Shown here: positions 22,725-33,830 of the stretch, piece after piece
Layout: the number at the start of each line of letters is the position of its first letter
How positions within the stretch are numbered: the first letter of the stretch is position 1
Origin: Sisyra terminalis
Taxonomy: Eukaryota > Arthropoda > Insecta > Neuroptera > Sisyridae
Assembly: GCA_958496175.1 (NCBI GenBank)
Contig: OY292275.1
Coordinates: 28,125,001 to 28,189,000 of the forward strand
DNA length: 64,000 nt
Direction of reading: 5' to 3'
Made by a program: the position numbers and the translations under genes
The notes under the pieces: model-generated
The model's database searches: none
What the model was told of the DNA's origin: nothing
The model's input: the letters and a program-made list of their open reading frames with translations, nothing else

Positions 22725-23412
22725 CAGTAAAACTTTGTTATAACGGACTGATTGGGGGGACGGGGTGTCAGTTAAAGTTAAAAGTCTGTTTATAATCAAA
22801 AGCTTTAAATAAACTGTAAAAAATTATTTTGAAAATATGTGCACAGTATTCATTTATAAATAAAGAATTTAAAAAAATATTAACCAAAAAACACAAACAG
22901 AATTCTTTTTAATTGTCTTCGGACAATCATAAAGTGACGTTGCTGTTTGATATCGACGTGCTTGTTTTCAGTAATCAACTTGTACAAAAATGTGTACGAT
23001 AAAGTTGATTTTCGTTTTTTGACGAATAATCAATAAATGTTATTAGATCATCGAGATGCAATCTTACTACTCATAATTTCATTTTTAGCTGTCTTGTTTC
23101 TTCTTCTTCGATATCTTCGCTTCTATCTTCATTTTTAAGGTTCATAACTTCATCTGCTAATTTACTTTTAGTCATGATATTAAGCTCAGGATTAGTTTCA
23201 ACTACTTCTAGCCATTATAAAAAATCTTCCTCAGTTATTTTTTCTTCGGCATTATTATATATTGTCTTACAGAAATCTGGAACTTCTAACCCTTCTAAAT
23301 CGTTGTCTGGATTTTGGCTATCAAACAAATTCTTCTAATCATTTGACTAGATTTTTTGTCCGTTATATCCGAAGTCCGTTAAATAAAGGTCCATTATATT
23401 AAGGCTTTATTG
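22725..23412 (-). mobile_element. Tigger/pogo-like DNA transposon fragment, ~690 bp
   Basis: The left end reads CAGTAAAACTTTGTTATAAC followed by GGACTGATTGGGG. The right end in reverse complement reads CAATAAAGCCTTAATATAAT followed by GGACC, so imperfect inverted termini of about 25 bp are present. CAGTA...CGTTATAACGGAC is a typical end for this group in insects. The interior encodes a decayed C-terminal transposase on the minus strand. An expected TA duplication is not clean. The length is far below the ~2 kb of complete elements. Confidence 0.6.
23082..23326 (-). pseudogene. Tigger/pogo-like transposase, C-terminal remnant
   Basis: One minus-strand frame is open except for a single stop and reads SQNPDNDLEGLEVPDFCKTI, then EEKITEEDFL, a stop, then WLEVVETNPELNIMTKSKLA and ENLK-type acidic sequence ending EDIEEEETRQLKMKL. 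A tail with a WLxVxxxNP block, a (T/S)D/K-E/K-L-A-x-EV block and a glutamate-rich end is seen after the DDE domain in Tigger/jerky-type proteins. The DDE domain and the DNA-binding N-terminus are missing. Family assignment leans on the terminal repeats and is moderate. Confidence 0.45.
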
Positions 23413-23427
23413 TTTTTCATTATGCTC

Positions 23428-23441
23428 AACGTAATATATTT
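23428..23441 (+). repeat. Target-site duplication, left copy
   Basis: AACGTAATATATTT, perfectly repeated at 27690-27703 on the other side of the Jockey-type element. Confidence 0.92.
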
Positions 23442-23650
23442 CATTCGGTGATTAACCAGCAAAGTGAGAGGACGAGTATCAAATTGTTGATTGTTATTCA
23501 TTTAAAACTCATCACAAATAAAAATTAAAAGTGTGCTGCAGAAATCTAAAAATCAAACTGCGACGTGCAAAAGTTAGCCAGTTCAACAGCTGTGTGCCTC
23601 GCCGGTCTCACCCGTGCGGGTGAGTACAAGTTTTCTTTACTTTAACAAAA

Positions 23651-24808
23651 ATGGAAAACGACACAGATCTCAACAGCGATTCAGAAATACTAGCGAAACA
23701 CTGGACCCAGGCTAAATCTCGCAAGCGAGTTGTTGCTGTTCGAACAACAAACAATAAATTCGCCAAATTAACGACACAAAATCGATATCAAGTCCTCTCA
23801 TCCAGCGAGGATGAAGAAAATGAAATGCCAGAGCAAAACCCAATAAAAATTCCCCCAATCTTTGTTCACGACGCTAACAATTACCAAAAACTAGTCGATG
23901 ATATCACAAAATTGCAAATCATAGATTTCACTGTTTCGCAAAAAAACAAAAATGTTTTCAAAATAAATCTTACTAAAATCGACGACTTTCGCAACTTGAC
24001 CAAATTTTACGATTCAAATAAAATAAACTACCACACATTCAAAAACCCGACCAACAATAACCTATCTGTTATCATCCGAAACGTTCCATACTCGTTGAAA
24101 GAAGAAGAAGTTATGGAAATACTAAAAAATAATAATTACCCGGTAATAAACGTAACCAGACTGCATAATAGAGACAAAAAACCAACTCCACTGTGCGCTG
24201 TGCTAATGCCTAAAACAGAAGAAGGACTCAAAATCTTTGAGCTAAAACATCTGGACAGAGCAGTGGTCTACGTCGAGGCCCGCCGAAAAAACCCAAATAC
24301 TCCACAATGCACCAATTGTCAGCGTTTCGGCCACACTAAAAATTATTGTCGCCTAAACGCCAGATGCGTCAAGTGCGATAAACATCACAAATTTACCGAA
24401 TGTGATAAAAAGCCGGAAGAGCCGCCAAAATGTGTAAACTGCGGGGGTACGCACCCAGCAAACTATAGAGGATGCCCCTATTACAAAAACTCGTTCCGAA
24501 GCGCCCGATCAAATATAAACACCCAGTCCCCCAAAATCCAAACTCACAGGAATTCCGTTCCAAACATCAATCCCGCTTCTTACGCGTCCATGTTAAAAAA
24601 TAATTCTCCCTCTCAACATCACACCATAAATGCACCAAACAGCACAATACCCGAGCAAACTCAGCCAAACTCAACACATATACCATTCGAGACAAGCACC
24701 ATTATCCCCATGGTAGTAAACTTCATTCTCAACCTCATACGTCCTCACCTACCAGAAATTACAACAATGTTCATGTCCTTTCTAACCACCCATTCACCTA
24801 ACAACTAA
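23651..24808 (+). CDS. Jockey-type ORF1 (gag-like) protein
   Basis: A 385-aa nucleic-acid-binding protein that packages element RNA. The N-terminus is hydrophilic, with basic AKSRKRVVAVR and acidic SSSEDEENE stretches. Residues about 70-135 form an RRM-like segment. Residues 138-208 (IIRNVPYSLKEEEVMEILK through VLMPKTEEGLKIFEL) match the domain that precedes the zinc fingers in this family. Three CCHC-type knuckles follow: C220-x2-C-x4-H-x4-C233, C239-x2-C-x3-H-x4-C251 (shortened) and C261-x2-C-x4-H-x5-C275. The C-terminus is S/P/Q-rich, followed by a hydrophobic helix (MVVNFILNLIRPHLPEITTM), a usual feature of these proteins. The first ATG in frame is used (AAAAATGG context). The frame is complete, ending 22 nt before ORF2. 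Confidence 0.93.
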   Translation: MENDTDLNSDSEILAKHWTQAKSRKRVVAVRTTNNKFAKLTTQNRYQVLSSSEDEENEMPEQNPIKIPPIFVHDANNYQKLVDDITKLQIIDFTVSQKNKNVFKINLTKIDDFRNLTKFYDSNKINYHTFKNPTNNNLSVIIRNVPYSLKEEEVMEILKNNNYPVINVTRLHNRDKKPTPLCAVLMPKTEEGLKIFELKHLDRAVVYVEARRKNPNTPQCTNCQRFGHTKNYCRLNARCVKCDKHHKFTECDKKPEEPPKCVNCGGTHPANYRGCPYYKNSFRSARSNINTQSPKIQTHRNSVPNINPASYASMLKNNSPSQHHTINAPNSTIPEQTQPNSTHIPFETSTIIPMVVNFILNLIRPHLPEITTMFMSFLTTHSPNN

Positions 24809-24830
24809 ATCCAAACGCAAAAAAAAAATC

Positions 24831-27521
24831 ATGCCTCCTACTCCTATGCTTATCCTTCTCAACTGGAATGCCGACGGCATCAAGGAAAAAAGAAGCGCTT
24901 TCATCGAGTTTCTACACCGTCACAGAGTAGACATAGCCTGTATCTCGGAAACGCATCTACTACATCATGAAACATTCAAAGTAGCGGGATACATCATTCA
25001 TAGAGAAGACAGAGAAACAGATTTTGCATCCGGAGGAGTAGCCATACTGATAAAAAAGAATATCGAACATCATCACGTCACCCTACCAACAATGTTAAAT
25101 ATCGAGGCCGTCAAGATCAAAATTGAGTCATCAACCATTAGACCAATCAATATAATAGCCGCTTACAAAAGACCAAACGTCAGACTAGAAACACTAGAAA
25201 TTTCAACACTTTTCAACGAGTCAAGTCCTACCATCCTGCTTGGTGATCTCAACTGCAAACATACGTCCTGGGGGTGTATTAAAACAAATCCCAACGGTAT
25301 TAAGCTAAGAAAAGCTGCATCTGAAAATTCACTCATCGTATGTGCACCAAACAAACCAACCCACTACCCTTACAGACAAGAACATACGCCGGACATTCTT
25401 GATATTATGGTACAGAAAGACGTTGTCAACCACATGAGGCAGGAAGTGATCGATGAACTGGACTCAGACCACAATCCAGTGATAATCTCAGTACTGGACG
25501 TTAAAGTAGGATATAAATCCGCAACTAACCTTACCCGTTTTCACTGCTGGGACACTTTTAAAAAACTTCTCACAAGTACCAACTTTCCGGTTCATATGCT
25601 TCTACAAAACCCAAACAACATAGACGAATCAATTTCTATTATTACAAAATCAATAAACGAAGCAGCTAGATTATCTGAACTGAATATTAATAAAAAAGGA
25701 AATCAACACTCTACTTATAGGGATATTCCGATAAAAATAAAAAAAATGATCCAGGAAAAAAATAAAATGAGGCGCATGTGGCAAAGAACAAGAAATCGGA
25801 TTTACAAAAGAGAATTTAATAATCTTGTTCATCTTGTGAGAAAGGAACTGGAAAACTTCACCAACAACCACTATCAAAAATATCTTGAAGACATTCATCC
25901 AGAGGACCACCAAATATGGAAGACAACCAAAGCTATCTTACAGAAAAAAAGTCAAATCCCTTCTCTGCAAGAAGAAGGACATACATATGACTCCATCAAG
26001 GATAAGTGTTCTGGATTTTCAAACTTTTTTGGAAAGGTCTTCAATCAAACCTGCGTACAATCCGACCCTAATTCCTATAATCATATCCAAATCCCAGAGA
26101 ACCAAGTAGAATTTGTAACTCCATCCGAATTGAAACAACAAATTAAGGCTCTAAAGTCAAAAAAATCTCCTGGCCCCGATCAAATCACTAATTCAATGCT
26201 AAAAAACTGCCCAAACAAAATAATATCCTTTCTTACATCTATCTTTAATCTATGCCTAAGCACAGGATACTTTCCCTCCACCTGGAAAAAAGCTCACATA
26301 GTTGTTGTCCATAAAAACTCAAAACCCAAAAATAAAATCACAAGCTATCGGCCGATCAGCCTGCTCAGCACACTGTCCAAGTTATTCGAAAGAATCATCA
26401 AGCAACGGCTTCACACTTGGATAGAACTCAACCAAATTCTACCCAACACGCAATTTGGATTTAGGCCTCACCACTCCACTTCGCAACAAATCTTAAGAAT
26501 AGTAGAAATAATCGAAAGGGGTTTTGAAGAAAAAAAATACTCAGTGGGTTTGTTCTTGGACGCGACGCAAGCGTTCGATCGAGTTTGGCATCAAGGGCTA
26601 CTCACAAAGCTTCAGAACTATCATACCCCAGAGTATCTATACAACATAATTTCTTCATTTCTGAGCAACCGATGCTTCCAAATCAAAATGGACGATCAGC
26701 TATCAGAGGAAAAGCATATCCACTCGGGGGTACCTCAGGGATCAGTATTGGGTCCAATCCTATTCAATCTGTACGTTGCGGACCTTCCGTCACCAGACCA
26801 CTGCATAATCTCAATGTACGCGGATGACATCGCCATCTTCAACCTGGACAAAGATCTTCAAAGGGCCGTTCAGAAAACCCAGCAGTCAATCAACCACCTA
26901 TCTTCCTGGTTCAGTAGATGGAAAATTCTCATAAATCCATCTAAAAGCGTCGCAAAAATTTTCTCTCTAAGACGTTTCTCCAACCAATTGGAGCCTATTG
27001 TGTTGGATCACATGGAAATTCCGTGGTGTGAGAAAAAAATGCCTGTTAAATATCTGGGTATACTTCTGGACTCGAAATTAACCTGGCAAAACCACATCTC
27101 AAATAAAATCAGAGAAGCCAACACACGACTCATCCAACTATACCCACTTATCAACAGAAGGTCTCGTCTAAGTATGGAATGTTCACTGATGATATACAAA
27201 TCAGTCATTAGACCACTTCTCACATACTCTTGCGCAGTCTGGCTTCCATCCTCAAAGAAAAATCATAATGAGCTACAGGTGTTCCAAAATAGAGTCTTGA
27301 GGATTATCACCAAAGCTCCATGGTATGTGAGAAACAACCAAATCCATCATGAAATGAGCGTTCCATACTTAAAAGACTTTCTAACCGCACTCACAAGGAA
27401 CTTCCTTAACGGCCTAGAAAATTGTCCTAGTGCAGTAGAACTAGGCTTGGGAGAAACCATAAAACATAGAAGGCTGAAGCGGAAACTACCACAAGAGCTC
27501 CAAGAAGTAGTAGATGTTTGA
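24831..27521 (+). CDS. Jockey-type ORF2: endonuclease and reverse transcriptase
   Basis: An 896-aa enzyme that nicks the target and copies element RNA from the nick. Apurinic-type endonuclease at residues 1-225: LLNWNADG (N13), CISETHL (E40), LLGDLNCKHTSWGC, DILDIM and SDHNPVI. Reverse transcriptase at about 430-740: KSPGPDQITNSML, YRPISLLSTLSKLFERII, TQFGFRPHHST, GLFLDATQAFDRVW, SGVPQGSVLGPILFNLY, catalytic YADD at 663-666 (SMYADDIAIF) and KYLGILLDSKLTW. The C-terminal region contains TYSCAVWLPSSKKN and RIITKAPWYVRN, typical of Jockey. No RNase H. There are no stops or frameshifts; length is normal for the clade (about 880-920). It starts at the first ATG after the ORF1 stop. Confidence 0.95.
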   Translation: MPPTPMLILLNWNADGIKEKRSAFIEFLHRHRVDIACISETHLLHHETFKVAGYIIHREDRETDFASGGVAILIKKNIEHHHVTLPTMLNIEAVKIKIESSTIRPINIIAAYKRPNVRLETLEISTLFNESSPTILLGDLNCKHTSWGCIKTNPNGIKLRKAASENSLIVCAPNKPTHYPYRQEHTPDILDIMVQKDVVNHMRQEVIDELDSDHNPVIISVLDVKVGYKSATNLTRFHCWDTFKKLLTSTNFPVHMLLQNPNNIDESISIITKSINEAARLSELNINKKGNQHSTYRDIPIKIKKMIQEKNKMRRMWQRTRNRIYKREFNNLVHLVRKELENFTNNHYQKYLEDIHPEDHQIWKTTKAILQKKSQIPSLQEEGHTYDSIKDKCSGFSNFFGKVFNQTCVQSDPNSYNHIQIPENQVEFVTPSELKQQIKALKSKKSPGPDQITNSMLKNCPNKIISFLTSIFNLCLSTGYFPSTWKKAHIVVVHKNSKPKNKITSYRPISLLSTLSKLFERIIKQRLHTWIELNQILPNTQFGFRPHHSTSQQILRIVEIIERGFEEKKYSVGLFLDATQAFDRVWHQGLLTKLQNYHTPEYLYNIISSFLSNRCFQIKMDDQLSEEKHIHSGVPQGSVLGPILFNLYVADLPSPDHCIISMYADDIAIFNLDKDLQRAVQKTQQSINHLSSWFSRWKILINPSKSVAKIFSLRRFSNQLEPIVLDHMEIPWCEKKMPVKYLGILLDSKLTWQNHISNKIREANTRLIQLYPLINRRSRLSMECSLMIYKSVIRPLLTYSCAVWLPSSKKNHNELQVFQNRVLRIITKAPWYVRNNQIHHEMSVPYLKDFLTALTRNFLNGLENCPSAVELGLGETIKHRRLKRKLPQELQEVVDV

Positions 27522-27689
27522 CCACAAGATCAAAAACCAAACAACAAATAAAAAATACAAAAGACAGAGGAATGAAGTTCGACTCCTCCAGCTACTGAAA
27601 CGCCGCTAAAGACCAATTGCCCGACATCACCACCATGATATAGCGACACACCGCTGAACTGGTGCAAAATACACAAAAGTCCACAAAAA

Positions 27690-27703
27690 AACGTAATATA
27701 TTT
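27690..27703 (+). repeat. Target-site duplication, right copy
   Basis: AACGTAATATATTT, identical to 23428-23441. The leading A merges with the A tail. Confidence 0.92.
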
Positions 27704-28736
27704 AATAAACGTTTTAAAATGACCAGAATTTGAAATTTTTGTTTGTCTTTATACATAAATAATCTCTCTTTAGAACAAAGTTTTTCTTAAAATAAAGCTG
27801 TGTGAATTATTCGAAGGAAAATTTAACAAGAATCAAATTAAAAAAGGTTTGAAGGGAATACTTCGTTAGATTCAGTAAGGACAAAGTAGTTGGCAGATTT
27901 TACAATTTTGTTTTGCTATAAATGTACGGAACATCTTTAGTAAAACAAATAAAACATTTTTTTATTGAATTTATTTTTTAATTTATCACATCACATTTTT
28001 CAATAGTCAAATAATTGGTAATAAGAAGACTGCTATTTTTAGAATATTTAGAACCAATCAAAAATTATCATAATGATATTTTTTTAGAAACCATTGAACT
28101 TTTAGTAAGTTCGATCTATTTTTGTCAGAACATTTAAAGTTTAAAGCGAAAATACGCCGTACTGAACTAAAACTATTTAGTTTGTTCAGGATTAAGAAAA
28201 AATCTTTATAAATGAATATTTCACTTACATTTTAACTTAAAAATTCAGAACCAAGTACTGGAGATAACCGCTCCCTACAAAAAATAAATGTGTCATATAC
28301 CTACTGCATTCATAAAATCTTAAAGATGTAGCCTAATGTTGACATTGCTCTGCGTAATTTTTGAGCCCCAAGGATAAATTGCTAAGCGAAAAGATCTTTT
28401 TCTACCCTGAAAAGAAAGAAAATTTACTAACATGTAAGTATGGGCCAAGATAGACGTAATGTACTGGCATTATTATGTATTGAATATCAATTAGTGCAAG
28501 AAATCGATTACAATGACATAATTGACCTTTTTGGCATAAACTAAAGGTTGAAAGGAGAAATTATTATCGTAAGTGATTGATGGAAACAATCTATGAATTA
28601 TACTGATCTTTGCTAAAATTTTATTGAAATAAATAAAATACAATAATTAAATTTGTCTATAAAAAATATATTGTATACATTATTATATAGATTTAAATTT
28701 GATCCCTCGCTTTAAAAAGTTATACAATTTATTAAT
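27704..28736. other. AT-rich non-coding stretch
   Basis: No gene or repeat recognised between the Jockey element and the long-TIR MITE. Confidence 0.5.
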
Positions 28737-29170
28737 ATATTGTGATATTTTTAATGAAATATAATCTACAAAAGTAAACTATTAACATAAATTTGAACAA
28801 AATTTCATATAAATGTATTTTTGACGTATTGGTCAGATATGTATTTTGATTGCCAAACAATCTTCCTCAATGGTCATCAAGTAGTATTGAGTCGCTCCGT
28901 AACTACTATGAGCTTTTTCCCAAAAAAGTCAGGGAAAAAAGTTAAGTGTGAACTTTAAAAAGTGAAATTTTATAATAGCATTCACTCTACATCACATAGC
29001 AGTTACGGAGCGATCCAATACTACTTGGTGATCATTGAGAATTGCTAGGATTACTTGGCAATCGAACCGTGTTGTCCATACGTCAAAAATACATTTATTT
29101 GAAATTATGTTCAAATTTATGTTTATAGTTTATTTTTGTAGATTACATTAAATAAATAGGACCACAATAT
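28737..29170. mobile_element. Long-TIR MITE (foldback-like), about 434 bp
   Basis: The two halves are inverted copies for about 170 bp each. The left TTTGAACAAAATTTCATATA, ATGTATTTTTGACGTAT, ATTGCCAAACAATC and AAGTAGTATTGAGTCGCTCC are mirrored on the right as GGAGCGATCCAATACTACTT, TTACTTGGCAATCGAAC, ACGTCAAAAATACAT and TTGAAATTATGTTCAAATTT. The outer ends approximate ATATTGTGRT...ACCACAATAT. The centre, about 75 bp, is unpaired. No coding sequence. A right-half copy occurs at 52883-53052. The target duplication is not resolved, so the superfamily is open. Confidence 0.75.
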
Positions 29171-32100
29171 TTTTGTTTATTGAAAAAATATCACGTTAAT
29201 TCATAAAAAGTTTTATTAAAGCAAGTAAAATTAATACATGATTTAAATATTTGGAAGTGTATGTTTTATCTATTTATAAGTACCTTGTTATGAAATAACA
29301 AGAGTGGTATCGGAGCTAAATTTGTCACAGCACTGAACAGTATATAATTTGATAGAACCAAAAAATGAAAAGTGTCTCTGATAGTCTTTGACAACTATTT
29401 AATAGTTCAATATTCTTAGAATCTGGCCATTATAATGTTTCTTTCATTGCGTAATTCTTTTTGTAGAACTTACCTTAAATAAGTACTGAATACAATAACA
29501 CCTATTTTTAAAAAGCTTACAAATTTCTTGTCGTTATATGGGACATTAAAAAAAAACTTTGTTCGTTTATTAAATAAATTCTGAATCAAATTTTAAAACA
29601 TCCCAAAAGTTACGGAATTTAAAATTAAAATGATTGTATAAAGTATAGATTAAGTTCAAGAGTAATTAAATTTATGATGTGGTTGATCTATTTGAATAAT
29701 TCTAATTTTGAATAAAACTAATTTGTTAGAAATTGACTTCTATAGCCTCCAAGGTCGGGAATGAAAAAAAACTATACATCTTACGCTGTTTTATGAATGT
29801 TTTAAAATTTGTTTAAAATAACTGGATTATAATAAAAAAAAATCTTAAGCATTACCGAGCCTTTTGCTTGATATTACATTACTTTTACATTTTTACGTAT
29901 GAGCAACGTATGGGAAACAATGGATGGTAAATTGAAACACCATTAAGTAATTTACATTTAAAAAATAATTTTTGCGAAAATGTATTGTAATCCTGGAGTT
30001 GTTAAACAGAGGAGTCCCTAGTTCAATTTAAATAATCTCGCCAGAAATATACGGCACTGGAGCGAAGAATTCAACTATGCGGGAAACTAAACTTTTCAAG
30101 CAGAAAATAGAGGAAAAACAATATATATTTTTAAATTTTTGGTGGACTTTAAAAATGTTTAGTTATTCTTTTTTTCAAAAATTTTCTTATACTTATTATT
30201 TTAAAGCAGTAAGAAGCAATTCATAATTTATAAATTGACAAATTATTTAAGGTAATTTTTAGCAAAGAAATATACCTATATACCGAGCGATGTGAAGAAT
30301 GCTTGTATATGCATTGAAAAGTAGAAGCTTTTCCTTTTGTTGATAAAAGACAACTTTAAGTTCAGTGCTGCAAAATTCACGATCTCATTATTATTATCAA
30401 TCCGATTATTGTTGTGTACCTTTACAAGGTTTACGACATTCCTCTGCTTCAAAATAATTTTGATTACTTTCTTAGAGTCGGAATTAATAAAAATCTCATT
30501 AATTGAGTTATTTTTTTCCATATTTGTTTAGAAATTGAATGATAATTGAGAAGAATGAAGACAGACTGATCATTAAGTTTTTTAATTTAAAAATATAATA
30601 AAGTTAGTTCTGAAAACCAATGGCACTACTATCTACTTTAGAAGCTTATAATACTAGACAAGCTTGATTTCTTACTCGATTTGGCGCTGGTACCACTTCT
30701 AGTTATTAAACAAGCTTTAGAGATATAAAATGGCGTCTCAGCTAGATCCGTCGGTAGCAAATGTTAAAGATTTTTTTACTAAATAGTTAAGAACATTTAT
30801 GTATTACTAGTGGTGCTAGTATTTTCAATTCACAACCGTTTCAATCACTAGTAGAAGTTTCAAATCCAGTAATAAATCAAGCGCATGTGATGCAGTCTTT
30901 GCTATGTAAATTTTCACATAACATGAAACATAAGAGATTCATTACTAAACGCTTTATTTTTTTCTCTATTGTGTTTATTTGTTTAGTTCTAACAATTAAT
31001 TTCTTGTTATTAAAGTATTTATGCATGTAAAAATCAATTTCAATATAAACTCGTTTTTTTCTTCTATATATTTGTCCAGCAAATGTGCATATTTCATAAG
31101 GAAATGTAATTTTGATTAAGATTAACAAAATGTTCAAACATTTATTTTTAAATTTCAGCTTTGATTCAAGCTTAAAATTTGCTTTAATAATGTTTAAATT
31201 AAATCTTTTGAAATGTTTCTGCACTAAATAAATTTTAAATGAGTCTGAAACCAAATACAATTGTATATTCTGGAGATAGAATAAAAGATACGAGTGGAGC
31301 TTAAAATAACAAAGTTAGGTAAAGTAAATAAAAAAAAATATTTTTAAAAGTAAATAACATAAATATATCCCCTTGATATGTTCCTCAATTTAAATGCTGC
31401 TCTTCGTTTCTTCATTTAATATTAAGTTTAACGGCTCTTGAAACTTACAAACATCTAATAATTATCAGGAATATCGACCTTCCGTTCGAGAGATTTATTC
31501 ACAGTTATAGTGCCTGGCTTTAAGAAGTTCATTTTGAGTATTAAATAGAAGCTGGTTTATCCTGATAATACCACCCAAGTGTCAAACAATATAAAATCGA
31601 TTGAATAATTATTTTTATTAGTTTGAAATATATCTACGATATTTTTTGTAATATATATTCATTTACAATATATAATGCCACGGTAGATTATAAAATTAAT
31701 ATAAATAAAAGCACATGATTATTACTGTTTTATGTTAAATATTTGTAGATTTTTATTTACATTTCAAAAATGTATAATTTTTGTTGCTGTTTTATAATGT
31801 TTAAAAGTTGTGTACGTTGAACGACATGCAGCTAAAGTTTGTTACACGTATATGCATCTTTGTACACGTAACTGTGAGCTCATACTACAAAAAAAAGTTT
31901 TAAATCATTTTAAATTAACTTCCAAAAATTCCTAAAGCAAATGATTTTTAATTTTCAATTAAATGCTAACTACCGTCGTTTCATAACTACGAAGGTCTTT
32001 GGGGACTCTAGGGTTATTAAAAATCCGTAAACTTAATAATATCGAAAATTTGCTCGATCCGAATCCAACTTTTACCAGTTGTTGCCTTTTATTACTTCAT

Positions 32101-33830
32101 AAAATTAAAATCTTAATAAACGTTTTATCAATTTTATCGTTGGATTAGGTATTTTGACATTTAGATATATAGATTATCTTCCAAGTAAAATTTTATTCGG
32201 CTGATAGACAAGACATGTTTATTTTCATGTAAGAATAATGATATGTGTTAGATTTGTCTAAAAGATAAATTCATATCTGTTCAATAGATATCATGAATTC
32301 ATTGTCTATCCTTATTTGAAAATACCGATCTTTAAACTACATAATGTTAAAATTTTCAGCTAAATTAAAATTTTTAAGCATTTGACTAGATTATTTTTAA
32401 AATTCTGGTTCAATTGGAGGTCTGAAACAAAACTTAAATTGTGTAAAATACTTTTGTTAAAATATTTTTCTTAAAATAGAATTACGATAGGAAAATTCAT
32501 GCCGTTCAGTAACCACATGGTTGAAATCTGTCCATCAGTCTCGTTCATTCTTAGTGAGGTTCTTTAGATGGAGAAAACTAAACAACTAATTTTTAATAAG
32601 TTAAGATTCTTTTCCGTCTAATTAAGCTTTAAATTTATCATATAAATTTTAAAGATCTGGGAGTCCTGATATACCTGATATATGTAAGAATAAATTAAAA
32701 CAGAGATGACTAAAGCAAAATTTAAAGAAAAAAACAATAAGCCCAAGGGCTGCAATATAGAAGCCTATTCAACCTTTTTATGGTGCACCCGAGCGAATAA
32801 AAAAATGATTCAAAAGAATGTGTAAAGGTGTCATAGTAACAAGAGTCTAAACAAAACTTTTGCTCTAATTTTTACTTGGAGTGCGTTAATGTTTATTTTA
32901 CTCTTTCATCGTTTTTACTACTGTAAAAATTATCAAAACTCATAAAGAAAATTCAAATTCAACAAACGGCATTATAGTACATTAACCGCTTCATTCACCA
33001 GAGTCCTAGTAGTGTTACAGGATATTGCATATACTTATTTAGATGTAAATACTTTACATTCTTAATTTATGGGGGTTGGCTGTTTCTTTGCGTTGCTAAT
33101 AGATAGTTTTATTTTCCAACTGAAAGTCCAATATTTTATATAAGTTCTTTTTATCATCAACCTTTAAATACTGGGAAACTTGCTCGCCACGAGATTTTAT
33201 CAGTTTCGAAGTATCAATTTGGTGATGATTTATTTTTAAATGCTAGAGCTATGATGTTTTTTATTTGATCGTTATATGGAACATCAAAAAAGTAAAATTA
33301 AAGATTTTGAAGAATAAAAAGTAAAAATTATTTATTATTATTATTAATATAAATTGTTTAGGTTTTGATTAAACTAAAAATACATATCTAAAAAGTAATT
33401 GCGACTATTTAAAATAGTAACATCAAACTAAGAAAATTATTTTCTTTGTTTTGGGTTCTTTTTTTACTGTTTTTCTATTTTCCCATTTCAAACACAAAAT
33501 TTTATGACTGTAAGTAAAAATCAGTGACTTTTATTTAAACTCCAACTGAGTTTATTCAACTCAATTTTCAATTTTTGTTTTATTAAAATTTTATATTTTC
33601 TTACTCAAATTTTATTTCACCACCAATGTAAACAACAAAATTTTATACCATAAAGTGATTGAAAAAATAAAAATAAAATATTTTTATAGATTAGTCTCGG
33701 AAAGTTTACTTAACAAATAAAATGTTGAATTGCAATATACGAAATGAAAACGTGACCCTCATGAAAATAATGCAATTATAGTTGTAAATTACAATGCATC
33801 GTTTCTGCTGAAATAATGCATAATATATCG
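29171..33830. other. AT-rich non-coding stretch
   Basis: No supported gene over 4.6 kb. The longest open frame (31260-30877, minus) has random-looking AT-rich composition and no recognised motif. Confidence 0.5.

Larger units (their letters stand above)
23442..27689 (+). mobile_element. Intact Jockey-type non-LTR retrotransposon
   Basis: A complete 4.25-kb unit. It has a 5' UTR of 209 nt starting CATTCGGTGATTAACCAGC, ORF1 (23651-24808), a 22-nt gap, ORF2 (24831-27521), a 3' UTR of about 160 nt and a short A tail. Both frames are uninterrupted, all catalytic motifs checked are present, and the flanking 14-bp duplication is perfect, so it inserted recently and may still be mobile. There is no RNase H, and ORF1 carries three zinc knuckles, as in the Jockey clade. 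It landed about 15 bp beyond the end of the Tigger-like relic. Base composition is much less AT-rich than the host DNA. Confidence 0.92.

Noticed and set aside
22389..22799. 136-codon minus-strand open frame
   Set aside because: It begins inside the left end of the Tigger-like element and runs out into its flank, so it is a chance fusion of repeat and flank.
30877..31260. 127-codon minus-strand open frame
   Set aside because: Very rich in K, N, I, F and L with no motif, no splice context and no codon bias distinct from the AT-rich background; a few frames of this length are expected by chance in 64 kb of such DNA.
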